Shown here: positions 50,712 to 59,209 of the stretch, one piece after another
How the letters are laid out: each line of letters starts with the position of its first letter
Position numbering within the stretch: the stretch's first letter is position 1
DNA from: Ancrocorticia sp047501485
GTDB taxonomy: Bacteria; Actinomycetota; Actinomycetes; Actinomycetales; Actinomycetaceae
Direction: 5' to 3'
Length of the DNA: 64,000 nt
Assembly (NCBI GenBank): GCA_047501485.1
Contig: JAZDRN010000011.1
Location: forward strand, 24,156 to 88,155
Made by a program: the position numbers and the translations under genes
The notes under the pieces: generated by a model
Told to the model about the DNA's origin: nothing
Database searches by the model: none
What the model saw: only the letters and a program-made list of their open reading frames with translations

Positions 50712-50826
50712 GTTATCGATTTGTTACCTAACTGATGCTGACGCTACCCCATCTCGTCGCGTTTTCAGATAGTCCCGGTTGTTGCGTAGGTAACAGTTCG
50801 TTATCCAATATAATCAAATTGTTATC
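50712..50826. promoter_or_regulatory. Cluster of GTTAYC/GRTAAC repeats upstream of the NlpC/P60 gene
   Basis: GTTATC (50712), GTTACC (50723), GGTAAC (50789), GTTATCC (50800) and GTTATC (50821) are spread over 115 bp. On the minus strand GTAACAAATCGATAAC forms a direct repeat with 11-bp period, resembling MtrA response-regulator sites, which in corynebacteria and streptomycetes control NlpC/P60 genes. AT-rich DNA between 50805 and 50830 is probably the promoter. Confidence 0.5.
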
Positions 50827-50838
50827 TTTATGCGCTGT

Positions 50839-50864
50839 TTATCCACGACTTTCTCTGTGGATAA
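50839..50864. promoter_or_regulatory. Inverted pair of DnaA boxes
   Basis: TTATCCACG (50839-50847) and TGTGGATAA (50856-50864; TTATCCACA on the minus strand, the perfect DnaA box) face each other with 8 nt between. Together they also form an imperfect hairpin with TTTATCCAC/GTGGATAAA arms. No replication gene is nearby. The remaining gap to 51101 holds nothing recognisable. Confidence 0.55.
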
Positions 50865-51101
50865 ATCTGAGCGCTTCGTGCGTCCGCCCTGGTCAGGACG
50901 AGTTCCGGCGGCGGCATCGGTGACGCAGGTGTGGCTACTTCCTTCGCGCTGACGTGGAGATTCCAGGAGTTGGTTGAAAAGTTTAGCGTCGATCACATAT
51001 GGGGCGGGAGCAGCTCCGCCTCTGGAGGCGGGGATATCTCGGTGAGGCGGGGATGCCTCGGCATCTTGCCAGAGGCCTGTTCTGTGGTGGGGCATGGAAA
51101 A

Positions 51102-51138
51102 GGGGCTGGGACGACCATCTGTCGTCCCAGCCCCATCC
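51102..51138 (-). terminator. Intrinsic terminator of the subtilase gene
   Basis: A perfect 14-bp stem (GGGGCTGGGACGAC at 51102-51115 with 51121-51134) has a 5-nt loop; on the minus strand it is followed by TTTTCC. Lies 25 nt after the subtilase stop. Confidence 0.8.
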
Positions 51139-51159
51139 TCGTTCGGACTTCGCGCCTGC

Positions 51160-54100
51160 CTAGCGAAGAACTCCCGGGGTGTCGGTGAGGTTGCCGTCCC
51201 AGTCACCGAAGACCAGCACGGAATCAGCCGCACCGAAGGTCTTGGCGTCGTCGGCCGAACCGCCGCTCAGGGTGTTCTTCATATGGATATCCGCGCCGCG
51301 ACGAATCGCGAAGGTGTCCTTCTTATCGCCGTTCCAGTCGCCGGCCAAGGGGATGTCGTCCGCGCGGCCGTATGTGAAGGCGACCTGTGCCGGACCCGCG
51401 GATAGCGAGTTGCGCACGTGGAAGGTAGCACCACGGCGAACGGCTATGCTGTCCGTCTTGTCGCCGTTCCAGTCGCCCACCAGCACGGCGTCGTCGGGAC
51501 GCCCATAGGTGAAGGCAACCTGAGCGGAACCGCCTGATAGCGAGTTGCGCACGTGGAAGGTGGCTCCGCGGCGAATGGCAAAGGTATCCTTGCCGTCGCC
51601 ATTCCAGTCGCCCACCAACGGAGTATCGCTCGCGCGACCGAAGATGAAGCTCTTGGCATCGGACAGATCCGCCGTGTTGGTGTAGGTGAAGGTGTTACCG
51701 CGGTGGAAACCGAGGGTATCCTTGCCGTCGCCATCCCAGTCGCCAACGAGGACGGTGCCTTCGAGCAGCGGTTGAATGGTGACGGCTACCGTCTCCGTCC
51801 AATCGTTGTGCAGATCGGCGGCGGGGCCCTCCGGCTCCGGCTCGACGGGAACCTCGCGCACGATGAAGGGCTCGGACACCCAGGTGTCGGTGTTCTCGGC
51901 GTTCTGCGCGGCGCCCACTCCTCGCGTGCCGACGGCCTCGAACACGTAGCGGCCGTCGGGAGCCTCCTGGATATCCGCGGGATCCTCCGAGGCCTGGTAC
52001 GTTCCGTCCCACAGGTCGATGAGGGAGTAGGAACTCGTGGCGGGCCTGCCGTCCGAGTAGTAGAACGGGGCGAACTCGGTGAGAAGCTCACCCTTCGTCC
52101 CATCCTCGTTGGCGTGGAAGATATTGACTGTCAGGTCTCGCATGGGGTTCTCGGTGGCTACACCGAGCGCGGGCAGATCGTCCTCGCCCATGGTGAAGAC
52201 GTGGTCCGCCTCGGCCCTGTTGTAGACCCCCTGGCCATTGTTGAAGAAGGCAGCCGGAGGCATGGCGGGTGCGTTCGGGTCCGCCCCCTCCGGTACATTC
52301 CCGGCTGTGTAGCCGAGATCCGACCAGGTGGCGAGCATGAAGGCGCGATCACTCTCGTAATCACCCGTCATTCCGAAGAAGGGAACATGCTGAACAGTAT
52401 TGTCACTGCCTTCCAGAACGATGTATCCGCCGTACATGGTGCCGCCCGGAACCGGATCGCCGGACCAATACTGGGCGGGATCGTCGATGCGGACCTGAAC
52501 GGTGTGCGAGGACTTGGCCGGGACGGTCACCTGCTCCGCAGAGAACTCGGTGACGGCTTCGACCTCGATCGGGATCTCCGTCTTCTGATTCGCCTCGATG
52601 TTGCGTCCGTAGACGGTCAGCGGGGAATCGTCGACCCACAGATCGTAGGTGACCTCGTAGTTCGCATTGTTGGTGATCGTCAGAGTGGTTACCTCGATCT
52701 CGTCGCTGTCGCGCAGATCGATCTTGGAGGGGGAGACCGTCGAGGGCGCGGCAACCGTGCCGATGGGCGCTCCGGATGTGGCCTTGGTCAGGGAATTGGG
52801 GATGTTGATGAGCCCGGCACCCTGACGGAAGACGGCCTCGGGATAGAACTGGCCATCGATGGTGACCTTCTGATTGTCTACAGAATCGGCGTTGTTCTGC
52901 AGCAGTGCTCGCACATCCTGGGGATTGAGCCCGGGGTTCGCGGCAAGCAGCAGAGCCGCGCTTCCGGCGACGTGCGGTGCGGCCATCGAAGTGCCACCCA
53001 TCGAGGTGAAACCGGAGCCGTTGCCGTCCACCGCGTCGAGCGGATAGGCCGAGAAGATATTGCCGCCGGGCGCAAGAACGTCGGGCTTCAGGCTGAGATC
53101 GGCGGCCACGCCCCACGAGGAGAAGTCGGAGATCTCGCCGCCGACGGGATCTTCTGCAACCGCGACCTCGTCGGTCCACGTCAGGATTGCCGGGGCCTCA
53201 TCCGAGGCCTGCGCGATGACGGCCTGTAGAGCCGTTCCGCCGTCGCGGGTGATGGTAACGACCGGGACGGTGATGGCATCCGCGCCCTCGACGGAGGCGT
53301 TGATGGTTCCGGCAACGTTATTGGCGATGATGACGGCCGCCGCGCCATCGCGCTGGGCGGCAATCGCCTTGTCGTGGAAGCTCGACTCACCGCGGAACAC
53401 CAGCACGGCCTTGCCCTCGAAGGGCTCGCCGGGAAGATCCACGGCGCCGGTCTCCTGACCGGCTGGATAGGTCACCAGCTCGAGCTCGCCTTCCTGCGGC
53501 GCCGGGGGCGCAGCCGTGGCCTGGCTATATCCGTAGAGTGCGTCGCCGACCGAGAAAGAGAACTGCTGGACATGGGTGTTGTCCACCGAGCCCACGGAGA
53601 TGACGCCCGAGGCGACCGCCGGGGCTCCGCCGTAGAAGATGCCGCGGTCGCCCGAGTTGCCCTGCGAGACGGTCACTACTACGCCGGAGGCGGCGAGGTT
53701 GTCAGCCGCCACAGCGGTGGGGTAGTTCGGCCAGGTCATGCCTGCTGCGCCAATGGACATGTTGACCACGTCCATGCCGTCGGCGGCAGCGCGCTCCATG
53801 GCCTGAAGCATGATGTCGGAGTCCGTCGAGCCCTCGCATCCGAAGACCCGGTAGGCTCCGAGAAGCGCATCGGGGGCCACGCCCTTGAACTCGGACGCCG
53901 TGTCGTTTCCGGCTGCGGTGCCGGCAACGTGCGAGCCGTGCCCGCCGCAATCGTCAGGGTTCTCGTCCGGGGTGGGAACCGGATTGTAGCTGGGCATGCT
54001 CGGGTCGGCGTTGAAATCGTCGCCGACGAAGTCGTATCCCGCAACGACCTTCTCGTTGGGGAAGGCGGTGGTATCGGAGACGCCCGTGCCGGAGAACACC

Positions 54101-54699
54101 GTGTTGTCGATGTCGACGCCGGTATCGATGATGCCGATCTTGATACCCGCGCCCGTTGCGCCGTAGTCATGCGCGGTGGTGGCACCGGTCATGTCGTTGG
54201 CATAGACCTGATCGGGGGAAGAGATATCTCCGGGAATGGTCTCCGGCCGTTCGACCTCCACGACGGGGAAGAGCGCGACGACGTCGTCGAGTTCCGCGAT
54301 GGAACGAAGCTCCTCGTTGTCGGCCGATACCGTCACGCCGTTCCAGAGGTCGACGAAGTTCTCCTCGACCTCGATGCCGGTATCGGAGACGTCATTGGAG
54401 AAGGTCTCCTGCTGGGCCGTGATCGTTGAGATGGCCCCGCCGTTGACGGTGGGCTCGGCGCTGAACTCGACGAACCACTTACCCGTGAAACCGGGAGTGT
54501 CCGAGGCCTGATCGATAATCTCATCGACGTTGATAGGCTCCGGGGTGGTTGAGCTATCGGATTGGAGAGAGACCCCGGACTTGTCGTGCGCGTCCTTGGA
54601 GTCGTCGGCGGTAGCTGGGAGCGCGGTTGCGGTCACCAGCGCAGCCACCGCGGCAAGGGCACCGAGGCCCCTGCCATATGAGAAGTGGATTTGTGTCAT
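51160..54699 (-). CDS. Secreted subtilisin-like serine protease with PA domain and C-terminal FG-GAP-type repeats
   Basis: A large S8-family protease, 1179 residues. Signal peptide residues 1-31 (GLGALAAVAALVTATALPATA), then an I9-like propeptide to about 150. Catalytic triad: Asp in IKIGIIDTGVDIDNT, His in GGHGSHVAGTAAGND, Ser in GGTSMAAPHVAGSAALLLA. A PA domain is inserted before the Ser (PGEPFEGKAVLVFRGESSFH). Fn3-like beta domains follow. The last 230 residues contain five repeats of about 47 residues with cores such as GDWNGDGKDTFAIRRGATFH, resembling calcium-binding FG-GAP units. No LPXTG anchor, so probably released or wall-bound through the repeats. Start ATG 54699 follows GAAGGGATGAAAG. 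Confidence 0.93.
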   Translation of the reverse strand: MTQIHFSYGRGLGALAAVAALVTATALPATADDSKDAHDKSGVSLQSDSSTTPEPINVDEIIDQASDTPGFTGKWFVEFSAEPTVNGGAISTITAQQETFSNDVSDTGIEVEENFVDLWNGVTVSADNEELRSIAELDDVVALFPVVEVERPETIPGDISSPDQVYANDMTGATTAHDYGATGAGIKIGIIDTGVDIDNTVFSGTGVSDTTAFPNEKVVAGYDFVGDDFNADPSMPSYNPVPTPDENPDDCGGHGSHVAGTAAGNDTASEFKGVAPDALLGAYRVFGCEGSTDSDIMLQAMERAAADGMDVVNMSIGAAGMTWPNYPTAVAADNLAASGVVVTVSQGNSGDRGIFYGGAPAVASGVISVGSVDNTHVQQFSFSVGDALYGYSQATAAPPAPQEGELELVTYPAGQETGAVDLPGEPFEGKAVLVFRGESSFHDKAIAAQRDGAAAVIIANNVAGTINASVEGADAITVPVVTITRDGGTALQAVIAQASDEAPAILTWTDEVAVAEDPVGGEISDFSSWGVAADLSLKPDVLAPGGNIFSAYPLDAVDGNGSGFTSMGGTSMAAPHVAGSAALLLAANPGLNPQDVRALLQNNADSVDNQKVTIDGQFYPEAVFRQGAGLINIPNSLTKATSGAPIGTVAAPSTVSPSKIDLRDSDEIEVTTLTITNNANYEVTYDLWVDDSPLTVYGRNIEANQKTEIPIEVEAVTEFSAEQVTVPAKSSHTVQVRIDDPAQYWSGDPVPGGTMYGGYIVLEGSDNTVQHVPFFGMTGDYESDRAFMLATWSDLGYTAGNVPEGADPNAPAMPPAAFFNNGQGVYNRAEADHVFTMGEDDLPALGVATENPMRDLTVNIFHANEDGTKGELLTEFAPFYYSDGRPATSSYSLIDLWDGTYQASEDPADIQEAPDGRYVFEAVGTRGVGAAQNAENTDTWVSEPFIVREVPVEPEPEGPAADLHNDWTETVAVTIQPLLEGTVLVGDWDGDGKDTLGFHRGNTFTYTNTADLSDAKSFIFGRASDTPLVGDWNGDGKDTFAIRRGATFHVRNSLSGGSAQVAFTYGRPDDAVLVGDWNGDKTDSIAVRRGATFHVRNSLSAGPAQVAFTYGRADDIPLAGDWNGDKKDTFAIRRGADIHMKNTLSGGSADDAKTFGAADSVLVFGDWDGNLTDTPGVLR

Positions 54700-54894
54700 T
54701 CTTTCATCCCTTCAATGATCGATCGGCACAAGAGGATAGAAGTCCCCACCTATATGATCGGTGCAGAACGTGTCGTATGCGTGTCTCGTGTCACATAGTG
54801 GACAAAACCGCAGTTCAGTGGCCTTTCGACACCGGTATTGCAGCTGCGTGTGAGCAAGTGGAATAAGAGCGACGAGGCAGGCTAATCTTGTGAC

Positions 54895-55281
54895 ATGGCT
54901 ATTGATCCGCGCGCAGCACTTGACGGGCTTATTGGCGCTCTCGAGGCATTCCATCAGGCCGCTACAAGCGCGCAAGATCCCGATGCCGAGAGCGTTCTGG
55001 AAGCCAGTGACGCCTTGGCTGACGCATACACGTTGTACGACGACGTCATGTTCACGCGTTACGAGGTGGAGGCACCCTTAGACGTCTACGCGTCTGACGA
55101 AGAATCCGATGAAGACTTCGACGATCTCGACGAGGACGATCTTCTGGATGAGGACGATCTCGACGACCTGGATGAGCTGGACGAGGATGACGATTTCGAT
55201 GAGGAATCCGACCTCGACGACATAGACGATGATTTGGACGATCTCGACGAGACGGATCTGGAGACGCCGGACTACGACTGA
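54895..55281 (+). CDS. Small protein with extremely acidic D/E/L repeat tail
   Basis: A 128-residue protein. Residues 1-60 form a helical head (DGLIGALEAFHQAATSAQDP, ADAYTLYDDVMFTRYEVEAP); residues 68-128 are almost only Asp, Glu and Leu, in short repeats such as DDLDELDEDDDFDEE. There is no signal peptide. Similar short acidic-tailed proteins are seen in Actinomycetaceae without known function; binding to basic proteins or cations is a guess. It starts at ATG 54895, divergent from the subtilase gene, and is closed by a perfect palindromic terminator. Confidence 0.75.
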   Translation: MAIDPRAALDGLIGALEAFHQAATSAQDPDAESVLEASDALADAYTLYDDVMFTRYEVEAPLDVYASDEESDEDFDDLDEDDLLDEDDLDDLDELDEDDDFDEESDLDDIDDDLDDLDETDLETPDYD

Positions 55282-55313
55282 GAGATTAGCGCTCCAGAGT
55301 GCGACGAGACGAT

Positions 55314-55339
55314 GAGGGCCGGTCGATCGACCGGCCCTC
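55314..55339. terminator. Perfect palindromic terminator after the acidic protein gene
   Basis: A 26-bp perfect palindrome, GAGGGCCGGTCGA with its complement, with TGAG/CTCA flanks. It lies between convergent genes and can act for both. Confidence 0.7.
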
Positions 55340-55402
55340 ATCCATTGGTCGCGCGCAATATGCGAAATACCCTGGCTATCGGTGCCGCATGCGCCCGGTG
55401 GT

Positions 55403-56341
55403 TTACGAGGTGACCTCGCTCAGGACGTACTCGATCGGGTCGGGCAGCTCGAGAAGCGAATCGAGGATGTGGTGCAACTGATTGGAGGTCCTGGCCCCGG
55501 TCAGGGCTACGCTGACTCCGGGTTGAGCCAGCACCCAGGACATGGCGATCCCGGAGGGAGACGTGCCGAGGCCCTCGGCGGCGGTTGCCACCGCTTCGAC
55601 AAGTCTGCGGGGGCGATCCTGAAGGTAGGGATCGACGAAGGCCGCGAGGTGGTCGGAGGCAGCGCGCGAGGTGGGCGGAATGGAACGTCTGTATTTGCCG
55701 GTGAGGACGCCACGACCAAGGGGCGATGCGGCCACTATCCCCAGACCCATGTGTGCGCTCATCGGAATCAGCTCCTCCTCGCAGCTTCTGGCGAGAAGCG
55801 AGTATTCGACCTCGACGGCGCTGAGAAGCGGCAGTTGGCGGTCGCTGAGCAGCTGCTGGAGAACTGCTCCGCGCCAGGCGGGATAGCCCATGAAACCGAT
55901 GTAGCGGACCGTTCCGTTCTCCACCAGTGAGGCGAGCGTGGTCGCCGTCTCCTCATCGGGAGCCAGGGGATCGGGGGCAGCGACCATCAAGATATCGAGA
56001 TAGTCGGTGTTCATCCGTTCCAGGGAATCGGCGACCGAGTCGAGAATCGCTCCGCGTCCGGCGCCGAACCGCGAGCGCAATCCCATGGTGGTGAATCCGG
56101 CCTTCGTGCACAGGACGATGTCCTTGCGCGCAATCCTGCCGTTCAGGATCGTTCCGATGAGTGACTCGGCGGCGCCCGCCCCGAAAGCCGGTGAGGTATC
56201 CAGGAAATTACCGCCCGCATCCAGCAGCGTATGCAGTTGGCCGAGCGCCTGATCCTCATCGGTGTCCCGCCCCCATGTCAGTGTCCCCAGTCCGATTTCG
56301 CCGACGACAAGACCACTGCGACCCACTGTGCGTTCCCTCAT
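55403..56341 (-). CDS. Aldo/keto reductase homologue lacking catalytic Tyr and His
   Basis: A 312-residue aldo/keto reductase-fold protein. The fold is clear: opening VGRSGLVVGEIGLGTLTWGR, cofactor-end WVLAQPGVSVALTGARTSNQ. The catalytic tetrad is incomplete: Asp is present (FLDTSPAFGAGAAESLIG) but the Tyr after it is Phe, the Lys is present (IVLCTKAGFTTMG), and the His position in DYLDILMVAAPDPLAP reads Ala. Contrast the intact enzyme at 41941. It may bind NADPH without classical reductase chemistry, or act as a sensor or a flavin-type variant. Divergent from uppP across 62 bp. Confidence 0.85.
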   Translation of the reverse strand: MRERTVGRSGLVVGEIGLGTLTWGRDTDEDQALGQLHTLLDAGGNFLDTSPAFGAGAAESLIGTILNGRIARKDIVLCTKAGFTTMGLRSRFGAGRGAILDSVADSLERMNTDYLDILMVAAPDPLAPDEETATTLASLVENGTVRYIGFMGYPAWRGAVLQQLLSDRQLPLLSAVEVEYSLLARSCEEELIPMSAHMGLGIVAASPLGRGVLTGKYRRSIPPTSRAASDHLAAFVDPYLQDRPRRLVEAVATAAEGLGTSPSGIAMSWVLAQPGVSVALTGARTSNQLHHILDSLLELPDPIEYVLSEVTS

Positions 56342-56403
56342 AATGACCAGCCTAGTGCAACGTCTCGCAGAGTTGCCTCTCGCGTCCGGTTAAGCTGACC
56401 GTC

Positions 56404-57240
56404 GTGGGTATTTTAGAAGCGATTGTTCTTGGAGTTCTCCAGGGGGTGACGGAGTTCCTCCCGATCTCCTCCTCGGCGCACATCCGAATCTTTGGGGATC
56501 TGTTCGGCTGGGGAGACCCGGGAGCCGCCTTCACGGCGATTATCCAGATAGGCACCGAAGCCGCGGTCATCTGTTACTTCTGGCGGGACATCGTTCGCAT
56601 CGTCTCCAAGTGGTTCCGGGCGATCCCCTTCGTGAAGTGGAAGAATCCGGTGCCGCAGAGCGACGCCGACGTCCGGATGGGCTGGATCGTCATCATCGGC
56701 ACCCTCCCGATCGGCATTCTGGGGCTCCTCTTCCAGGACACCATCGAGACCAACCTGCGCAACCTCTACATCGTGGCCTTTGTGCTGGCGTTCTTCGCTA
56801 TCATTCTCGGCCTGGCCGACCGCTATTCGCGGCGCACCAAGACGCTGGAGAAGATCACGCTTCCCGATGGGCTTCTCCTCGGTCTGGGGCAGGCCATGGC
56901 CCTCATTCCCGGCGTCTCGCGCTCGGGTGGCACCATCACGGTCGGTCTGCTGTTGGGATACACCCGTGAGGCCGCGGCGCGCGTCTCCTTCCTTCTGGCC
57001 ATACCGGCAGTGCTGCTCTCCGGAATCTTCCAGCTGGTCAAGTCCTCCGATGCCGGAACGCTCGCCGCCGGGCCGACAGTCGTGGCAACCGTTGTCGCCT
57101 TCTTCGTCGGCTACGCGGTCATCGTCTGGTTCCTCAAGCTCGTTTCGACCAGGTCGTACCTGCCGTTCGTCGTCTACCGTCTCGTGCTCGCGGCCGCTGT
57201 GGTGGCCCTTCTCGGTGCGGGAGCGCTCGCCGTATACTGA
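56404..57240 (+). CDS. uppP: Undecaprenyl-diphosphate phosphatase UppP (BacA)
   Basis: Integral membrane phosphatase that recycles undecaprenyl pyrophosphate to the lipid carrier for peptidoglycan synthesis; overproduction gives bacitracin resistance. The 278-residue protein has the two signature motifs: GVLQGVTEFLPISSSAHIRI (Glu-rich motif 1, residues 11-30) and LIPGVSRSGGTITVGLLLG (motif 2 with the catalytic Arg and Ser). About eight membrane segments. The usual SSAHL is SSAHI. Start GTG 56404. A strong bidirectional terminator separates it from the PAC2 gene. Confidence 0.95.
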   Translation: MGILEAIVLGVLQGVTEFLPISSSAHIRIFGDLFGWGDPGAAFTAIIQIGTEAAVICYFWRDIVRIVSKWFRAIPFVKWKNPVPQSDADVRMGWIVIIGTLPIGILGLLFQDTIETNLRNLYIVAFVLAFFAIILGLADRYSRRTKTLEKITLPDGLLLGLGQAMALIPGVSRSGGTITVGLLLGYTREAAARVSFLLAIPAVLLSGIFQLVKSSDAGTLAAGPTVVATVVAFFVGYAVIVWFLKLVSTRSYLPFVVYRLVLAAAVVALLGAGALAVY

Positions 57241-57256
57241 GTGAGCTGAGATTCAA

Positions 57257-57294
57257 GAAGAAGCGCTCCCCGCGACTGCGGGGAGCGCTTCTTC
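57257..57294. terminator. Very strong bidirectional terminator between uppP and the PAC2 gene
   Basis: A perfect 17-bp stem (GAAGAAGCGCTCCCCGC at 57257-57273 with 57278-57294) has a 4-nt GACT loop; the A/T-rich outer ends give a U-rich tail in both directions. Confidence 0.88.
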
Positions 57295-57295
57295 T

Positions 57296-58153
57296 TCAAC
57301 GGGAGGATTCGCCGTCGTCGTTCAGACCGCGCAGGAACTCCTCGATCTCCTGGACGACCTGGTGCCCGTTGTTCTCCTCGGCGAGCTCCTCGTCATAGCT
57401 GGCTTCCAGCTCGGAGACGTAGGTGGCGATATCCGTGGTCTGGGAGATGAGGAGCGAGACCTGCTCCTCCCATTCGCGGGTCTGCTCCGGAAGGTCCGCA
57501 TTGTCCAGCACGATCGCGAATTCCGCTTCGATCGCCTCCAGAAGGGCCAGTTGCGCCTTGGGATTCGGCGGGTCGACGACGTAGTGGGGAATCGACACCC
57601 ACACCTGGGCCGTAGGTATATGGGCGTCGTCCAAGCGCTGCGCCAGGACCCCGAGCGCGCTGGTGGGACCTGAATACTCGGTGGGATCTATCCCCTCGTG
57701 CAATGCCACCACGTCCGGGTTCGTGCTGTACACACCGCACGGGAAATCGCGTGTGTGCGGCGTATCGACGAGCTGAGCGCCGAGGATCAGAACCATGGAG
57801 GCATTGCAATCGCGCAGAAGCTCCATCATCCGCGAGGTGAAGCTGCGCCACATCAGGTGCGGCTCCACCCCGTGCACCACGACCAGATCCTGATCCTGAT
57901 CGGGAAGGTCGAGCGCATGCAGGCTCACGTGGGGCCACTCGATGAACGTCCCCTCCGCGCGCATACGCTGGATCGGGCGGTGCTCTTGGAAGTTGAAGTA
58001 GCTCTCGTCCTCGATACGAGCGATCTCCTCGCCCGGGTACCTGTCGATGAGGTGCTGGACAAGATCGCTGCCGGCGTTACCCGCATCGGCCCAACCGCTC
58101 AGGGCCACGATGGCGATGGGATTGCGAAGCGAATCTAGGTTCTCCAAAGGCAT
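57296..58153 (-). CDS. PAC2-family protein
   Basis: A 285-residue member of the proteasome assembly chaperone 2-like family, widespread in actinobacteria near the Pup-proteasome genes; its bacterial role is not established. Typical segments: PIAIVALSGWADAGNAGSDL, DLVVVHGVEPHLMWRSFTSR, VLILGAQLVDTPHTRDFPCG, and VWVSIPHYVVDPPNPKAQLA. The last 60 residues are acidic and helical. Start ATG 58153. The RecB-like nuclease and TrmI genes within 6 kb fit the mycobacterial layout, which suggests the proteasome locus continues beyond the window. Confidence 0.9.
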   Translation of the reverse strand: MPLENLDSLRNPIAIVALSGWADAGNAGSDLVQHLIDRYPGEEIARIEDESYFNFQEHRPIQRMRAEGTFIEWPHVSLHALDLPDQDQDLVVVHGVEPHLMWRSFTSRMMELLRDCNASMVLILGAQLVDTPHTRDFPCGVYSTNPDVVALHEGIDPTEYSGPTSALGVLAQRLDDAHIPTAQVWVSIPHYVVDPPNPKAQLALLEAIEAEFAIVLDNADLPEQTREWEEQVSLLISQTTDIATYVSELEASYDEELAEENNGHQVVQEIEEFLRGLNDDGESSR

Positions 58154-58270
58154 CTGACCATTTTATCGTGCCCGGGCATGACGTTTCGCCGGGGCCGTGC
58201 AGCTTGGAGCGAAGTCCGGCCAGGCGCCGGCTCATGGCGAGCGGGGAATTCCGGTGATGGCAGTCGGTGG

Positions 58271-58465
58271 CTACGTCAGACGATTGTCCAGGAGGCCCCA
58301 TGGGCGTGCATTGCGCTCCGCCAGTTCCAGGCACTCCTGCTCGCCCAGCGTATGCGGGCTGAAGCCGGCAAGCTGCAGCAACAGTCCGGAAGAGTTCTCT
58401 ATCTCGATGCACTGCTCGACCGCCTGAGATACCGAACCAGCGGCGACGATCCCGTGATTGGCGCA
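58271..58465 (-). pseudogene. C-terminal fragment of a class II aldolase (FucA/AraD type)
   Basis: About 65 residues reading CANHGIVAAGSVSQAVEQCI, then EIENSSGLLLQLAGFSPHTL, match the C-terminal third of fuculose-phosphate-type aldolases, where the zinc-binding NHG-x-VAxG motif is followed by an amphipathic helix. The N-terminal two thirds, with the other zinc histidines, are missing. The fragment begins exactly where the truncated cyclase on the opposite strand begins, so both were cut by one deletion. Presumably not functional. Confidence 0.7.
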
Positions 58466-59066
58466 CATCGACGCTCTGGGACATACCGTGACCGGGGAAG
58501 ATCAGCATTGGCATGTGGGCAAGGCCGCGACGGACCTCGGAGACTTCGGGCCGCTGAAGGGCTCCGCAGCTGAGCTTCCCGTGTTCATCACCCGCGGTGT
58601 CTTCATCGACTCCGCCAAGTACGTGGGCCACGCCCTGCGCAAGGGCGAGGCGTTCACCGAGGAGCTCTTCGACGCCTACCTGGCGGAGCACGGCATCGAA
58701 ATCCACGAGGGCGACGTCGTCCTCTTCCGTTCGGGCGCGGGCGCTTACTGGGAGGACACGGATGTGTTCAACAAGGAATACGATGGCGGCGGCATCACGC
58801 TGGAAGTCGCCAGAAAGCTCTCGGCCGCCGGCATCCGCGCCGTCGGTGGAGACACATCGACCGTCGAGGTCCAGCCCTCCACTGTGCCCGGCAACCCGCA
58901 TCCGGTGCACGAGCACCTGCTGATCGAGAACGGCATCCACATCATGGAGAACATGATCCTCGAGGAGCTCTCCGAGGATGACTGCACCGAATTCCTGTTC
59001 CTCGGCCTTCCCCCGAAGGTCAAGGGGGCGACCGGCTCGATGTTCAGGCCGGTCGCCATTGCCTGA
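58458..59066 (+). pseudogene. 5'-truncated cyclase-family (KynB-like) metal hydrolase
   Basis: About 202 residues of a cyclase/kynurenine-formamidase-like protein. The reading opens straight at the metal-binding HIDALGH motif (family GTHIDAPxH), with a TGA immediately upstream of the only possible start, TTG 58458. The N-terminal 40-60 residues, including the first strand and the HP/DL motif, are missing. The rest is intact: VFITRGVFIDSAKYVGHALR, GDVVLFRSGAGAYWED, RAVGGDTSTVEV, PHPVHEHLLIENGIHIMENM. Likely inactive, unless TTG initiation yields a shortened protein. Confidence 0.7.
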
Positions 59067-59209
59067 TGGCAGTGAGCGGTCACTCCCGCTGGCGTGGATA
59101 GCCGGTGGGAGTGACGTGGCGGCGGGGAATTCGAGGCCCCGCCACCACGCTGTTTCCAGGGGATATGCCGGGCGATAGAATACGCAGTGATCCACGAGAG
59201 GAATATCCC

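Noticed and set aside
50678..50870. c-di-AMP (ydaO-type) riboswitch before the NlpC/P60 gene
   Set aside because: Such riboswitches are common before actinobacterial wall hydrolases, but the conserved GGGGGAAC-type core and pairing pattern are not present on the minus strand here.
51553..54429. Two long plus-strand frames (558 and 351 residues) opposite the subtilase
   Set aside because: Both are shadows of the protease gene; the minus-strand reading contains a complete catalytic triad and signal peptide.
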